Source: Qipengyuania gaetbuli
GTDB lineage: Bacteria > Pseudomonadota > Alphaproteobacteria > Sphingomonadales > Sphingomonadaceae
Length of the DNA: 64,000 nucleotides
NCBI RefSeq assembly: GCF_009827315.1
Contig: NZ_WTYF01000004.1
Location: 806,001 to 870,000 of the forward strand
Direction: 5' to 3'
A program made the position numbers and the translations under genes. The notes beneath the pieces are model-generated. The model had not been told where the DNA came from. It did not search any database and saw nothing but the letters and a program-made list of their open reading frames with translations. Shown piece by piece: positions 34,724-43,363 of the stretch (the stretch's first letter is position 1; every line of letters begins with the position of its first letter).

Positions 34724-35866
34724 TCAGCCCACCTTGCGCACGAAAACCGTGCCTGCGGAATAGCCTGCGCCGAAGCTGCAGATGAGGCCCGGGTCGCCTG
34801 CGGCAAGGTCGTCACTGTGCAGGTGGAAGGCGATGATCGAGCCGGCGCTGGAGGTATTTCCGTAGGTATCGAGCACGGTCGGGCTCTCGTCCTCGTTCGC
34901 CTCGTGGCCCAGCACCTTGTGCGCGATCAGGCGGTTCATGCCCGTGTTCGCCTGGTGCAACCACATCCGGCGAAGCGCCTTGGGATCGATGTCGAGCCGC
35001 TCCGCTTCTTCGCAGATCATCTGCGCGACCATGGGCACGACTTCCTTGAAGACCTTGCGCCCTTCCTGGACGAACAGCTTGTCCGGCCCGCCCGCGTCTT
35101 CCGGATAAGCGCGGTTGAGGAAGCCGAAATTATTGCGGATGTTGTTGGAGAAGACCGTCTTCAGCTTGGTTCCGAGGATGTCCCAGTGCTGTGCCGGGGC
35201 GATGGCCGCATCTTCCACCAGCACGGCGGTCGCCACGTCGCCGAAGATGAAGTGGCTGTCACGGTCGCGCCAGTTGAGGTGGCCGCTGGTGATCTCGGGA
35301 CTGACGACAAGCACGCTTTTCGCATTGCCCGCACGGATATAATCGGCGGCGGTCTGGATACCGAAGGTCGCGGACGAGCAGGCGACATTCATGTCGAAGC
35401 CGAAGCCGTCGATGCCCAGCTCCTTCTGGATCTCGATCGCCATCGCCGGATAGGGCCGTTCCATGTTGGAGGCGGCGCACAGGACCGCATCGACATCCGC
35501 AGGGTCGCGGCCCGCGCGTTCGAGCGCCTGCCGAGCGGCCTTGACACCGATCTCGGCCAGGATCGAAACTTCCTCGTTGGAACGCTGCGGCCAGCGCGGC
35601 GCCATGATGTCGGGATCGAGAACCGGCGCTTTCGCCATGACGTGACGGGCCTTGATCCCGCTCGCCTTCTCGATGAACTCGACCGAGCTTTCCGCCAGCG
35701 GCTCCATCTCGCCCGCCGCGATCGCGTCGGCATTGGCGGCATTGTGGCGGCGCACATACTCGTTGAAGCTGGCGACCAGCTCTTCGTTTGTGATGCTTTC
35801 GTCGGGCGTGAACAGACCGGTCGAGGAAATGACGGGCCGGCCGGTCATCTGGGGATGCTGTGTCAT
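34724..35866 (-). CDS. Beta-ketoacyl-ACP synthase III-like (FabH family)
   Basis: A 380-residue thiolase-fold condensing enzyme with the KAS III Cys-His-Asn triad: Cys163 (ACSSATFG), His304 (WLHQANTGM) and Asn337 (TYGNTSSAGS). It is longer than classical FabH (about 320), with an N-terminal insertion (residues 30-75) and the IRAGNAKSVLVVS core. It may initiate fatty acid synthesis or serve a specialised acyl pathway; fabD, fabG and acpP are not adjacent, so the specific role is open. The ATG at 35866 gives the family start; an upstream ATG is weak. Confidence 0.88.
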   Translation of the reverse strand: MTQHPQMTGRPVISSTGLFTPDESITNEELVASFNEYVRRHNAANADAIAAGEMEPLAESSVEFIEKASGIKARHVMAKAPVLDPDIMAPRWPQRSNEEVSILAEIGVKAARQALERAGRDPADVDAVLCAASNMERPYPAMAIEIQKELGIDGFGFDMNVACSSATFGIQTAADYIRAGNAKSVLVVSPEITSGHLNWRDRDSHFIFGDVATAVLVEDAAIAPAQHWDILGTKLKTVFSNNIRNNFGFLNRAYPEDAGGPDKLFVQEGRKVFKEVVPMVAQMICEEAERLDIDPKALRRMWLHQANTGMNRLIAHKVLGHEANEDESPTVLDTYGNTSSAGSIIAFHLHSDDLAAGDPGLICSFGAGYSAGTVFVRKVG

Positions 35867-35937
35867 GCGGGCGTGACTAGGCGCGAGGCCGACCGCCTGC
35901 AAGAGAGTTGCTGTTCGAAATGCATGAGGGAACCCGG

Positions 35938-36023
35938 TGGTGGACAGGGCTGGATTCGAACCAGCGTACGCTTGCGCGGGCAGATTTACAGTCTGCTGCC
36001 TTTAACCACTCGGCCACCTGTCC
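35938..36023 (-). tRNA. tRNA-Tyr(GTA)
   Basis: A class II tRNA on the minus strand: acceptor GGACAGG/CCTGTCC, anticodon arm GCAGA-CTGTAAA-TCTGC with anticodon GTA, a long variable arm (CCGCGCAAGCGTACG) and T-arm CTGGTTCGAATCCAG. CCA is encoded; total 86 nt. Confidence 0.97.
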
Positions 36024-36039
36024 ACACGGGCTCGCCTGC

Positions 36040-36056
36040 TATCTCGTATAGAGATA
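36040..36056. repeat. Inverted repeat upstream of tRNA-Tyr
   Basis: TATCTC-GTATA-GAGATA is a perfect six-base inverted repeat, 17 bases upstream of the tRNA 5' end. Part of it may serve as the minus-10 region of the tRNA promoter; no clear minus-35 is seen. Confidence 0.35.
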
Positions 36057-36176
36057 AAACGTGCGGAACCGCTTGGGGTCCCGCGCCGAGAGGCGCCCCT
36101 TTGGCGAAGCGGCGCTTGCCTGTCAATGGCCTCGCTGGCAGGAGCGGCCCCGAAGACGAATTACAGGATGGATTTG

Positions 36177-36968
36177 ATGGCAAAGGGCGAACGCAAACGC
36201 GCATTGAGGGGCCGTGCAGGCCGCATGAAGGGCGGGCGTGGTAGCGGCCGGGCCAGCGCGGGCGCGGTGCGCCTGTGGGGGCGCCACGCGGTCGAGGCCG
36301 CGCTCAAGAACCCCGACCGCGTGCACCGCAAGCTGTGGGCGACGCGCGAAGGCATCGAATCGCTCGACGGCGAACTGCCGGCCGATTTCCCGGTCGAATA
36401 TGCCGACGTGGCCGACCTTGCCCGCCTGGTGGCCAAGGACGCCCCGCACCAGGGGCTGGTGCTCGAATGCATGGCGCTGGAAGACCGCTTCCTCGACGAA
36501 GTGCTGGACGGCGATCCGGCGCGCCCCATCGTGGTGCTCGACCAGGTTACCGACCCGCACAACGTCGGGGCGATCATGCGCTCGGCCGTGGCGTTCGGTG
36601 CGGCCGCGCTGGTGACGCAAGACCGTCACGCCCCGCCCGAAGGCGGCGTGATCGGCAAGACTGCATCAGGTGCGCTCGAAACGCTTCCGTGGATCCGCGT
36701 GGTCAATCTCGCCCGCGCGCTGGAGGAGATGGCGGAGGCCGGATACTGGCGCATCGGCCTCACCGGTCACACCGATACGACGCTGGCCGAAGCCCTGCCC
36801 GCTGGCCCGGTTGCCATCGTGCTGGGCGCGGAGGGCGACGGGATGCGGCACAATATCCAGACGCATTGCGACGCTCTCGCCAAGCTGCCGATCTCGTCCG
36901 AGATCGAGAGCCTTAACGTTTCCAACGCCGCTGCCGTGGCACTCTATGCGGTAGCTACCCGAAGCTGA
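36177..36968 (+). CDS. rlmB: 23S rRNA (guanosine-2'-O)-methyltransferase RlmB family
   Basis: A 263-residue SPOUT (TrmH-type) rRNA/tRNA 2'-O-methyltransferase; RlmB methylates G2251 of 23S rRNA. A basic N-terminal tail (KGERKRALRGRAGRMKGGRGSGR) precedes the substrate-binding domain (RLWGRHAVEAALKNPDR). Then the knot carries motif 1 DQVTDPHNVGAIMRSA, motif 2 IVLGAEGDGM and motif 3 SLNVSNAAAVALY. ATG 36177 is preferred because AGGA lies eight bases upstream. It begins 150 bases after tRNA-Tyr, divergently. Confidence 0.92.
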   Translation: MAKGERKRALRGRAGRMKGGRGSGRASAGAVRLWGRHAVEAALKNPDRVHRKLWATREGIESLDGELPADFPVEYADVADLARLVAKDAPHQGLVLECMALEDRFLDEVLDGDPARPIVVLDQVTDPHNVGAIMRSAVAFGAAALVTQDRHAPPEGGVIGKTASGALETLPWIRVVNLARALEEMAEAGYWRIGLTGHTDTTLAEALPAGPVAIVLGAEGDGMRHNIQTHCDALAKLPISSEIESLNVSNAAAVALYAVATRS

Positions 36969-36987
36969 TTCTCGAAACGGGGGGAAT

Positions 36988-37848
36988 ATGACGAAACCGA
37001 TCCGCACCGCGGCGCTTGCCGCTGCCAGTTCGCTTGCCCTGACGGGCTGCCTGCTTTCGCCGGGCACCTTCACCAGCGAACTCCACATGATGAAGGACGG
37101 CAGCTTCGCCTATTCCTATGACGGCGAAATCCAGATGCTGGCGCTCAGCAAGCTGGCCGAGATGGGCGCGAAGGGTGACGACACCTTCAAGGCGGAGTGC
37201 ATCGACGAGGAAACCTACGAGGAACGCGAATGCTCGCTGGCGGAAGTCAGCGAACAGCGGGCCGAATGGCAGGCCGGGGCGAGCGAACGCCGCGCCGAGG
37301 CGGAGCGCAAGGCCGAACAGGCCAAGCAAATGCTGGGCGGTTTCGACCCGTCCGATCCCGAAGCGGCGAACAAGCTGGCCGAAACTCTCGAACGCCAGCG
37401 CGGCTGGGAGAAGGTCGACTACATGGGCGACGGCATCTTCGACGTCGATTTCCGCGTGTCGGGCCGGATGACCCACGACTTTGCCTTTCCCATGGTCGAA
37501 AAGATGCCGATGGCGAACATGTTCGTCACCATGATGCTGCGCGATGGCGGGCAGGTCCGCGTGGATGCGCCCGGCTTTGCCGCACAGGGCGGCGGCAATC
37601 CGATGCAGGGCATGATGGCCGGCATGATGGGGCTGGCGTCGCTCGGCCTTGAGGAGGGTAAGGCCGAGGGCGCCAAGATGCCGCGTATCGTGCTGCCGAA
37701 GGGGACCTTCACCATCGTCACCGATGGCCGCATCCTTGCCAACAACACCGACGAAGGGCCGGTCGCCAATGCGCGCGGACAGGCGCTGGTCTGGGAAATC
37801 GACCAGCAGACCGAACAAGCCCCGACCGCACTGATCGCATTCGACTGA
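36988..37848 (+). CDS. Hypothetical lipoprotein with Met-rich segment
   Basis: A 286-residue predicted lipoprotein: signal peptide ending in the lipobox LTGC (Cys21), then a coiled-coil-like charged stretch (about 75-135, ASERRAEAERKAEQAKQ) and a beta-rich C-terminal half. Around residues 205-216 is a Met-rich segment (MQGMMAGMMG). I do not recognise a family. The gene is 19 bases after rlmB and ends at the terminator shared with the hupB region. A role in envelope or metal handling is not established. Confidence 0.8.
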   Translation: MTKPIRTAALAAASSLALTGCLLSPGTFTSELHMMKDGSFAYSYDGEIQMLALSKLAEMGAKGDDTFKAECIDEETYEERECSLAEVSEQRAEWQAGASERRAEAERKAEQAKQMLGGFDPSDPEAANKLAETLERQRGWEKVDYMGDGIFDVDFRVSGRMTHDFAFPMVEKMPMANMFVTMMLRDGGQVRVDAPGFAAQGGGNPMQGMMAGMMGLASLGLEEGKAEGAKMPRIVLPKGTFTIVTDGRILANNTDEGPVANARGQALVWEIDQQTEQAPTALIAFD

Positions 37849-37866
37849 GCCGCGTTTCCGCCAAAG

Positions 37867-37906
37867 AAAAGCCCCGCAGCCCACCAGGGCCGCAGGGCTG
37901 TTTTGT
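37867..37906. terminator. Bidirectional intrinsic terminator between lipoprotein gene and hupB
   Basis: AGCCC/GGGCT and GCCC/GGGC arms pair with CGCA internal bulges around an ACCA loop. TTTT follows on the plus strand, and a T-rich run TTTTCTTT follows on the minus strand. Confidence 0.75.
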
Positions 37907-37933
37907 CTCCACCGAAATGGCGGAGAAACCGTC

Positions 37934-38206
37934 TTAGTTGACGGCGTCCTTGAGACCCTTGCCGGCCTTGAACTTCGGCTGGTTCGATGCCTTGATCGTC
38001 ATCGGCTCGCCGGTGCGGGGGTTGCGACCGGTGGATGCCTTGCGCTTGGCGACCGAGAACGTGCCGAAGCCGACCAGGCGGACTTCGTCGCCGTTCGAAA
38101 GCGACTTGGTGATTGCGTCGAACACGCCTTCGACGGCGCTCGAGGCGTCGCTCTTCGAAAGGCCGCTCGAATCCGCAACCGCGCTGATCAGGTCGTTCTT
38201 GTTCAT
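37934..38206 (-). CDS. hupB: HU-type DNA-binding protein
   Basis: A 90-residue HU family nucleoid protein. Features are LISAVADSSGLSKSDASSAVEGVFD at the N-terminus, the VRLVGFGTFSVAKRKASTGRNPRTGE arm region with the proline intercalation site, and a C-terminal Lys-rich helix. It sits downstream of lon with a terminator between, the common lon-hup order. Its own promoter is described separately. Confidence 0.96.
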   Translation of the reverse strand: MNKNDLISAVADSSGLSKSDASSAVEGVFDAITKSLSNGDEVRLVGFGTFSVAKRKASTGRNPRTGEPMTIKASNQPKFKAGKGLKDAVN

Positions 38207-38274
38207 TTTAGTGGAAACCCCCTCATTGGTGTTTTGAAATAGTGCCGGTGACTCGGGGCCACCGAAGGGCTGGG

Positions 38275-38303
38275 AATTGAGAGACTTTTCCCCCCGCTGT
38301 CAA
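38275..38303 (-). promoter_or_regulatory. Putative sigma-70 promoter of hupB
   Basis: On the minus strand, a perfect TTGACA (38303-38298) and TCAATT (38280-38275, three of six) are 17 bases apart. Start codon is about 70 bases downstream. It places hupB in its own transcript after the lon terminator. Confidence 0.5.
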
Positions 38304-38387
38304 AGGCAAATTCGGCTAAAAAGTGCGGTTTTTGGCCTGCGAATTCGATTTCTGCGACGAACCGTTGCGAGCGTCTGTCCCACAACG

Positions 38388-38418
38388 GGAAAGGCGCCCG
38401 GACACGGGTCCGGACGCC
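38388..38418 (-). terminator. Intrinsic terminator after lon
   Basis: GGCG-CCGGAC pairs with GTCCGG-CGCC (38393-38418) with one unpaired base per arm. On the minus strand it is followed by TTTCCC. It lies about 35 bases after the lon stop. Confidence 0.7.
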
Positions 38419-38451
38419 TCTCCGAGTCGCTGCAGTGCAACTTATCCTTTG

Positions 38452-40854
38452 TTAGTGGGCCGTCGGCGAAGGTGATCCGCCCGCTGCGGGATGGCCCGGC
38501 TGGCTGGCGATGTCGTCGGCTTCGGTCCATTCGATCGGGGCCGGCAGCGCGGTCAGCGCGTGCTTCAGCACCTCGTCGACATGGCTCACCGCGACGATTT
38601 CGAGGCCTTCCTTCACATTGGCCGGAATCTCCGCCAGGTCCTTGACGTTCTCTTCCGGGATGAGGACCTTCTTGATCCCGCCGCGCAGGGCCGCGAGCAG
38701 TTTTTCCTTCAGCCCGCCGATCGCCAGAACGCGGCCGCGCAGCGTGACTTCGCCGGTCATCGCCACGTCCGCCCGCACCGGAACGCCCGACAGGGTCGAG
38801 ACGATCGAGGTGACCATGCCCACGCCCGCGCTCGGACCATCCTTGGGCACCGCGCCTTCGGGCAGGTGGATGTGGATGTTCTTGCGCTGGAAGATGCTGG
38901 GCTTGATGCCATAGGCAGGCGCCCGCGCCTTCACGAAGCTGAAGGCCGCCGCGACGCTTTCGTTCATGACCTCGCCCAGCTTGCCGGTGGTCTTGATCTC
39001 GCCCTTGCCCGGCGTGGTGACGCTTTCGATGGTCAGCAGTTCGCCGCCCACTTCCGTCCAGGCAAGACCGGTCACGGCCCCCACCTGCGGCTCGTCTTCG
39101 CTCATGCCGTGCTTGAACTTGCGCACGCCGGCGAAGTCGCTGAGGTTTTCCGGCGTGATCGTGACGCTGGTCGCCTTGCCTTCGAGGATCTGGCGCAGGC
39201 TCTTGCGAGCGAGGCGCGCGAGCTCACGCTCCAACGTGCGGACGCCGGCTTCGCGGGTGTAATAGCGGATCAGGTCGCGCAGCGCGTCCCGCGTCAGCTC
39301 GAACTCGCCTTTCTTGAGGCCATGGTCCTTCACCTGTTTGGGCAGCAGGTGCCGCGTCGCGATCTCGACCTTCTCGTCTTCCGTGTAGCCTTCGAGCCGG
39401 ATGATCTCCATGCGGTCGAGCAGCGGCTGCGGAAGGTTCAGGCTGTTCGCAGTCGTCACGAACATGATGTCCGACAGGTCGAGGTCGAGTTCGAGGTAGT
39501 GGTCTTGGAACTTGTTGTTCTGTTCGGGGTCGAGCACCTCCAGCAGCGCCGAGGCCGGATCGCCGCGGAAGTCCTGTCCCAGCTTGTCGATCTCGTCGAG
39601 CAGGAACAACGGGTTCGACTTGCCAGCCTTCTTGAGGTTGGTGACGATCTTGCCCGGCAGCGAGCCGATGTAGGTGCGGCGGTGGCCGCGGATTTCCGCC
39701 TCGTCACGCACGCCGCCCAGCGACTGGCGCACGAATTCGCGGCCCGTCGCCTTGGCGATCGACTTGCCGAGGCTGGTCTTGCCGACACCGGGCGGGCCGA
39801 CGAGGCACAGGATCGGCCCCTTCAGCTTGCGGGTGCGCGCCTGCACGGCGAGGTATTCGATGATGCGGTCCTTGACCTTTTCGAGGCCGTAGTGGTCGGC
39901 ATCGAGGATTTCCTGCGCCTTGCCGATGTCCTTCTTGACCTTGCTCTTCTTGCCCCAGGGCAGGCCGAGCAGCACGTCGAGATAGTTGCGGATGACAGTC
40001 GCTTCCGCGCTCATCGGCTGCATGGTGCGCAGCTTCTTGAGCTCGCTCTCGGCCTTTTCGCGCGCTTCCTTCGACAGCTTGGTCTTGGCGATCTTCTCGG
40101 TCAGTTCGGCAATCTCGTTGCCGCCGTCCTCGTCGTCGCCGCCCAGCTCGTTCTGGATCGCCTTCAATTGTTCGTTGAGGTAATATTCGCGCTGCGTCTT
40201 CTCCATCTGCCGCTTCACGCGGCCACGGATGCGGCGCTCGACCTGCAGGACCGAAAGTTCGCCTTCCATGAAGGACATGACCATTTCGAGCCGCTTCAGC
40301 GGATCGGGCTCGACCAGCAGCGACTGCTTGTCGGACACCTTAGCATTGATGGCAGCGGCGATCGTGTCGGCCAGCTCGCCGGCATCGTCGATTTCGCGCA
40401 GCTGTTCGGCCGCGTCGTCGCCGACCTTCTTGTTGAGCTTGGCATATTCGGCGAACTGGTCGACGACCTGCCGCATCATGGCGGTTACTTCGCTGCCCGA
40501 AGCGGTCGGCTCGTCGATGATCGCGACATCGGCGATCACGTAATCGCCTTCTTCGCGCAAGGTGTCGAGCTTCGCGCGCTCCTGCCCTTCGACCAGCACG
40601 CGCACCGTGCCGTCGGGAAGCTTAAGCAGCTGGAGGACCTGCGCCACGACGCCGAGGTCGTAGAGGTCGCTGCCTTCCGGGTCGTCGCAGCCCGGATCGA
40701 GCTGCGAGAGGAGGAAGATGTCCTTCGATCCTTCCATCGCCGCTTCGAGCGCCGCGACCGACTTGTCGCGTCCCACGAAGAGCGGGACGACCATGCCGGG
40801 AAAGACGACAATGTCGCGCAGGGGAAGGAGGGGAAAACTCTTGGTCATATTCAT
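38452..40854 (-). CDS. lon: ATP-dependent protease Lon
   Basis: An 800-residue AAA+ serine protease that degrades damaged and regulatory proteins (in alphaproteobacteria including CcrM and DnaA). It has the N-terminal LON substrate domain, an AAA+ module with GPPGVGKTS (Lys359), and the proteolytic domain with the Ser675-Lys718 dyad (GPSAGVGM and GGLKEK). The C-terminal tail is Pro/Gly/Ser rich. Upstream lies a strong hairpin separating it from ybaB; downstream lies its terminator and hupB. Confidence 0.97.
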   Translation of the reverse strand: MNMTKSFPLLPLRDIVVFPGMVVPLFVGRDKSVAALEAAMEGSKDIFLLSQLDPGCDDPEGSDLYDLGVVAQVLQLLKLPDGTVRVLVEGQERAKLDTLREEGDYVIADVAIIDEPTASGSEVTAMMRQVVDQFAEYAKLNKKVGDDAAEQLREIDDAGELADTIAAAINAKVSDKQSLLVEPDPLKRLEMVMSFMEGELSVLQVERRIRGRVKRQMEKTQREYYLNEQLKAIQNELGGDDEDGGNEIAELTEKIAKTKLSKEAREKAESELKKLRTMQPMSAEATVIRNYLDVLLGLPWGKKSKVKKDIGKAQEILDADHYGLEKVKDRIIEYLAVQARTRKLKGPILCLVGPPGVGKTSLGKSIAKATGREFVRQSLGGVRDEAEIRGHRRTYIGSLPGKIVTNLKKAGKSNPLFLLDEIDKLGQDFRGDPASALLEVLDPEQNNKFQDHYLELDLDLSDIMFVTTANSLNLPQPLLDRMEIIRLEGYTEDEKVEIATRHLLPKQVKDHGLKKGEFELTRDALRDLIRYYTREAGVRTLERELARLARKSLRQILEGKATSVTITPENLSDFAGVRKFKHGMSEDEPQVGAVTGLAWTEVGGELLTIESVTTPGKGEIKTTGKLGEVMNESVAAAFSFVKARAPAYGIKPSIFQRKNIHIHLPEGAVPKDGPSAGVGMVTSIVSTLSGVPVRADVAMTGEVTLRGRVLAIGGLKEKLLAALRGGIKKVLIPEENVKDLAEIPANVKEGLEIVAVSHVDEVLKHALTALPAPIEWTEADDIASQPGHPAAGGSPSPTAH

Positions 40855-40910
40855 GCGTCCGTTTGCGGTCCCATCGGTTCAGCAGGACCGTGCTTGGAGC
40901 TGAATATGGG

Positions 40911-40944
40911 TGCGCCCCCCGCGCTTCGCAACGCGGGGGGCGCA
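40911..40944 (-). terminator. Strong hairpin between ybaB and lon (terminator or leader element)
   Basis: A perfect thirteen-pair stem, TGCGCCCCCCGCG with CGCGGGGGGCGCA, around an eight-base loop. No T-tract follows on either strand, so it may be a Rho-assisted terminator for dnaX-ybaB or a secondary structure at the start of the lon message, about 57 bases before its ATG. Confidence 0.6.
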
Positions 40945-40995
40945 ACATCTTGGGGATTGGCGGGCAGCGGGGCCCGCAGGCCGGTGCCGGCGCGA

Positions 40996-41334
40996 TTACA
41001 TTCCGGGCAGGTTGAAGCCCGGGGGCAGGCCCATACCGCTCTGGATGGCCTGCATTTCCTCGGCAGACTTGCGGTCGGCCTTGTCGCGCGCATCGTTGAA
41101 GGCAGCCGTGACGAGGTCTTCCACGATCTGCTTTTCTTCCGGCTTCATCAGGCTTTCGTCGATCTGGACGCCGATGATCCGGCCACGCGCGGTGGCGCGA
41201 ACCTTGACCAGGCCGCCACCGGCAGTGCCTTCGACTTCGATATTGTCGAGCTTGGCCTGTGCTTCGCCCATCTGGGTCTGGATCGTCTCGGCCGCCTTCT
41301 GGGCGGCGGCGATCATTTCTTCCATCGATTTCAT
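40996..41334 (-). CDS. ybaB: YbaB/EbfC nucleoid-associated protein
   Basis: A 112-residue YbaB/EbfC dimeric DNA-binding protein. It has an acidic helical start (KSMEEMIAAAQKAAETIQTQM) and the core GTAGGGLVKVRATARGRIIGVQID, as in the family. Its C-terminus ends with a Gly/Pro/Met-rich tail (GLPPGFNLPGM). The start overlaps the dnaX stop by ATGA. RecR, which often follows, is absent here. Confidence 0.94.
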   Translation of the reverse strand: MKSMEEMIAAAQKAAETIQTQMGEAQAKLDNIEVEGTAGGGLVKVRATARGRIIGVQIDESLMKPEEKQIVEDLVTAAFNDARDKADRKSAEEMQAIQSGMGLPPGFNLPGM

Positions 41335-43157
41335 GCGTTTCTGCTCCAGGGTATTTCGCGCCGCATCGGGGGGAGTTCGGCGCCGTCTTCAATCAGTTCG
41401 GCATCGGGAAATGCCGCGAAAGTGGCCTTTACCAGCGGGTGTTCGCGCAGTTTCACCTTCGCTTCCTCGCGCGCCGCCTTGTCGCGTTCGACCAGCGACG
41501 GCTGCGCCTTGGCGGGATCGCCCGCTTCGAGCAGCCAGCGTTCGCCGCTGACGGCATAGAGCGCGTCCTTGAGCACCGGCTCGATCGCATCGCTGAAATT
41601 GTCGGGGCGGTCGTAGACCAGCTTGCCCTGTTCGACCGAAATCGGGCGAATTTGCAGCCGCATGATGCTCGCAGCCTGCAGGTGCCCGGCATGGTCGACC
41701 TTCTCGACCAGTTCTTCCCAGTCGAGCGCGGCAGTCGGCGCAGCTGCGCCCGCCCCGCCTTCCGACGGTGCGGCCGGTGCCGGACCGCGCTGTGCCAGTT
41801 CGTCCAGCTTCTTCGCCAGCTTGCCAGGATCGGGCAGGTGGGAAGCGTGCAGTACGCGCAGCAATGCCATGCGCGCGGAAACCAGCGGATCGGGTGCCTG
41901 CCGGACCTCGTCATGGCCCTTGAGCAACAATTGCCATAGGCGGTGGACCTGGCCGACCTCGAGCCGCTGGGCCCAGTCCTGCAACTGCTCGCGCTCTTCG
42001 ACGGTTGGCGCATCCGCTTCGCCCGCGACCTGCGCCAGCGCGATGCGGTGGGTGATGTCCATGAGCGAGCGCATCAGTGCAAGCGGTTCGACCCCCAGCG
42101 CATACTGGTCGTCCACCGCGGTCAGAGCGGCCTTGGCTTCGCCTTCGAGCAGGTGCGCGAACAGCTTGCGCTGCGCCCCGCGGTCGGCAAGGCCGAGCAT
42201 GTCGCGCACGCGTTCCGCAGTGACGCGGCCGCCGGTATCCATGTCGGCGTGGGCAATCGCCTGGTCGAGGATGGACAGCCCGTCGCGCACCGAACCTTCG
42301 GCGGCATTGGCGATGATGTGCAGCGCTTCGCCGTCGGCCTCGACGCCTTCCTTGCGGCAGATCTCCGCGAAATGCGCCTCGAGCAGTTCCACCGGGATAC
42401 GGCGCAAGTCGAAACGCTGCGTGCGGCTGAGGACAGTGACCGGCAGCTTGTCCACTTCAGTCGTGGCGAAGAGGAACTTCACATGCGCAGGCGGTTCCTC
42501 AAGAGTCTTCAGCAAGGCGTTGAAAGCATTGCGCGACAGCATGTGGACTTCGTCGATGATGTAAATCTTGTAGCGCGCGGAGACAGCGGCATAGCGCACC
42601 GCCTCGATGATCTCGCGCACGTCGTCGACGCCGGTGTGCGAGGCGGCGTCCATCTCGATCACGTCGATATGGCGGCCTTCCGCGATGGCGCGGCAGGGTT
42701 CGCATTCGCCGCAGGGGCTGATCGTCGGACCGCCCTGCCCGTCCGGCCCGATGCAGTTCAGCGCCTTGGCGATGAGGCGCGCGGTCGAGGTCTTCCCGAC
42801 CCCGCGCACGCCGGTCATCAGGAAGGCGTGGGCCAGCCGGTCGCGCGCGATCGCATTGGCCAGCGTGCGGACCATCGCGTCCTGGCCGATGAGTTCGGCA
42901 AAGGTCTGCGGGCGGTACTTGCGTGCCAGCACGCGGTAGGGCTGCGAGGCGGCAGGCGCTTCGGCGGCCTTTGGCGCTTCCTCCGCTGCTTTGGGTTCTG
43001 CTGAGGGCTCGGGCGCCGGAGCGGGCGCCGGCGGTTCGGCAGGCGCGCCGAACATCGATTCCTGCCCTGCCGCCTCTAGCTCGGCAGCGCTCGGTGCGGC
43101 CTCTTCGGCCTCGCTTTCCCAAGGGAGCGAGTCGGTATTCTCCGGTGAATCACCCAT
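41331..43157 (-). CDS. dnaX: DNA polymerase III subunit gamma/tau
   Basis: Clamp-loader ATPase of the replicative polymerase. It is 608 residues. The recognisable domain starts at about residue 73 (RVLARKYRPQTFAELIGQD), after a 72-residue Pro/Ala/Glu-rich extension. Then come GVRGVGKTSTAR (Walker A), the zinc module CGECEPC, and SRNAFNALLKTLEEPP. The C-terminal tau-like region is short. No A-rich slippery sequence typical of programmed gamma frameshifting was seen. SRP RNA is directly upstream. Confidence 0.95.
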   Translation of the reverse strand: MGDSPENTDSLPWESEAEEAAPSAAELEAAGQESMFGAPAEPPAPAPAPEPSAEPKAAEEAPKAAEAPAASQPYRVLARKYRPQTFAELIGQDAMVRTLANAIARDRLAHAFLMTGVRGVGKTSTARLIAKALNCIGPDGQGGPTISPCGECEPCRAIAEGRHIDVIEMDAASHTGVDDVREIIEAVRYAAVSARYKIYIIDEVHMLSRNAFNALLKTLEEPPAHVKFLFATTEVDKLPVTVLSRTQRFDLRRIPVELLEAHFAEICRKEGVEADGEALHIIANAAEGSVRDGLSILDQAIAHADMDTGGRVTAERVRDMLGLADRGAQRKLFAHLLEGEAKAALTAVDDQYALGVEPLALMRSLMDITHRIALAQVAGEADAPTVEEREQLQDWAQRLEVGQVHRLWQLLLKGHDEVRQAPDPLVSARMALLRVLHASHLPDPGKLAKKLDELAQRGPAPAAPSEGGAGAAAPTAALDWEELVEKVDHAGHLQAASIMRLQIRPISVEQGKLVYDRPDNFSDAIEPVLKDALYAVSGERWLLEAGDPAKAQPSLVERDKAAREEAKVKLREHPLVKATFAAFPDAELIEDGAELPPMRREIPWSRNA

Positions 43158-43221
43158 GCATGACTAGGTAGGCACTGGCGCGCCAAATGTCACACCGTGA
43201 GCAATGCGAATTGTGGGTGAA

Positions 43222-43320
43222 AAAGGAGCCGGCCGACCCGCCGCAATCCACCTGGGCTGCTTCCTTCCGGACCTGACCCGGTGAGCGAACGCAAACGTCC
43301 GACCGACTCCCGGAGGCGCA
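43222..43320 (-). ncRNA. ffs: Signal recognition particle 4.5S RNA
   Basis: On the minus strand the apical SRP domain is unmistakable: GGTCAGGTCCGGAAGGAAGC (symmetric loop and tetraloop region), then AGCCCAGG. The terminal helix pairs GGAGTCGG near the 5' end with CCGGCTCC near the 3' end, followed by TTTTT. The boundaries are approximate (about 95-99 nt). The RNA partners FtsY (7.9 kb). It lies next to dnaX, a common arrangement. Confidence 0.93.
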
Positions 43321-43363
43321 TATGGCAACGAGGACGCCCCGATGCAAGCCAAGATACGGCCGA

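Noticed and set aside
38491..41559. About 1000-codon plus-strand open frame over lon and dnaX
   Set aside because: Shadow of lon, ybaB and dnaX; composition is the antisense signature, and the genes beneath have complete motifs.
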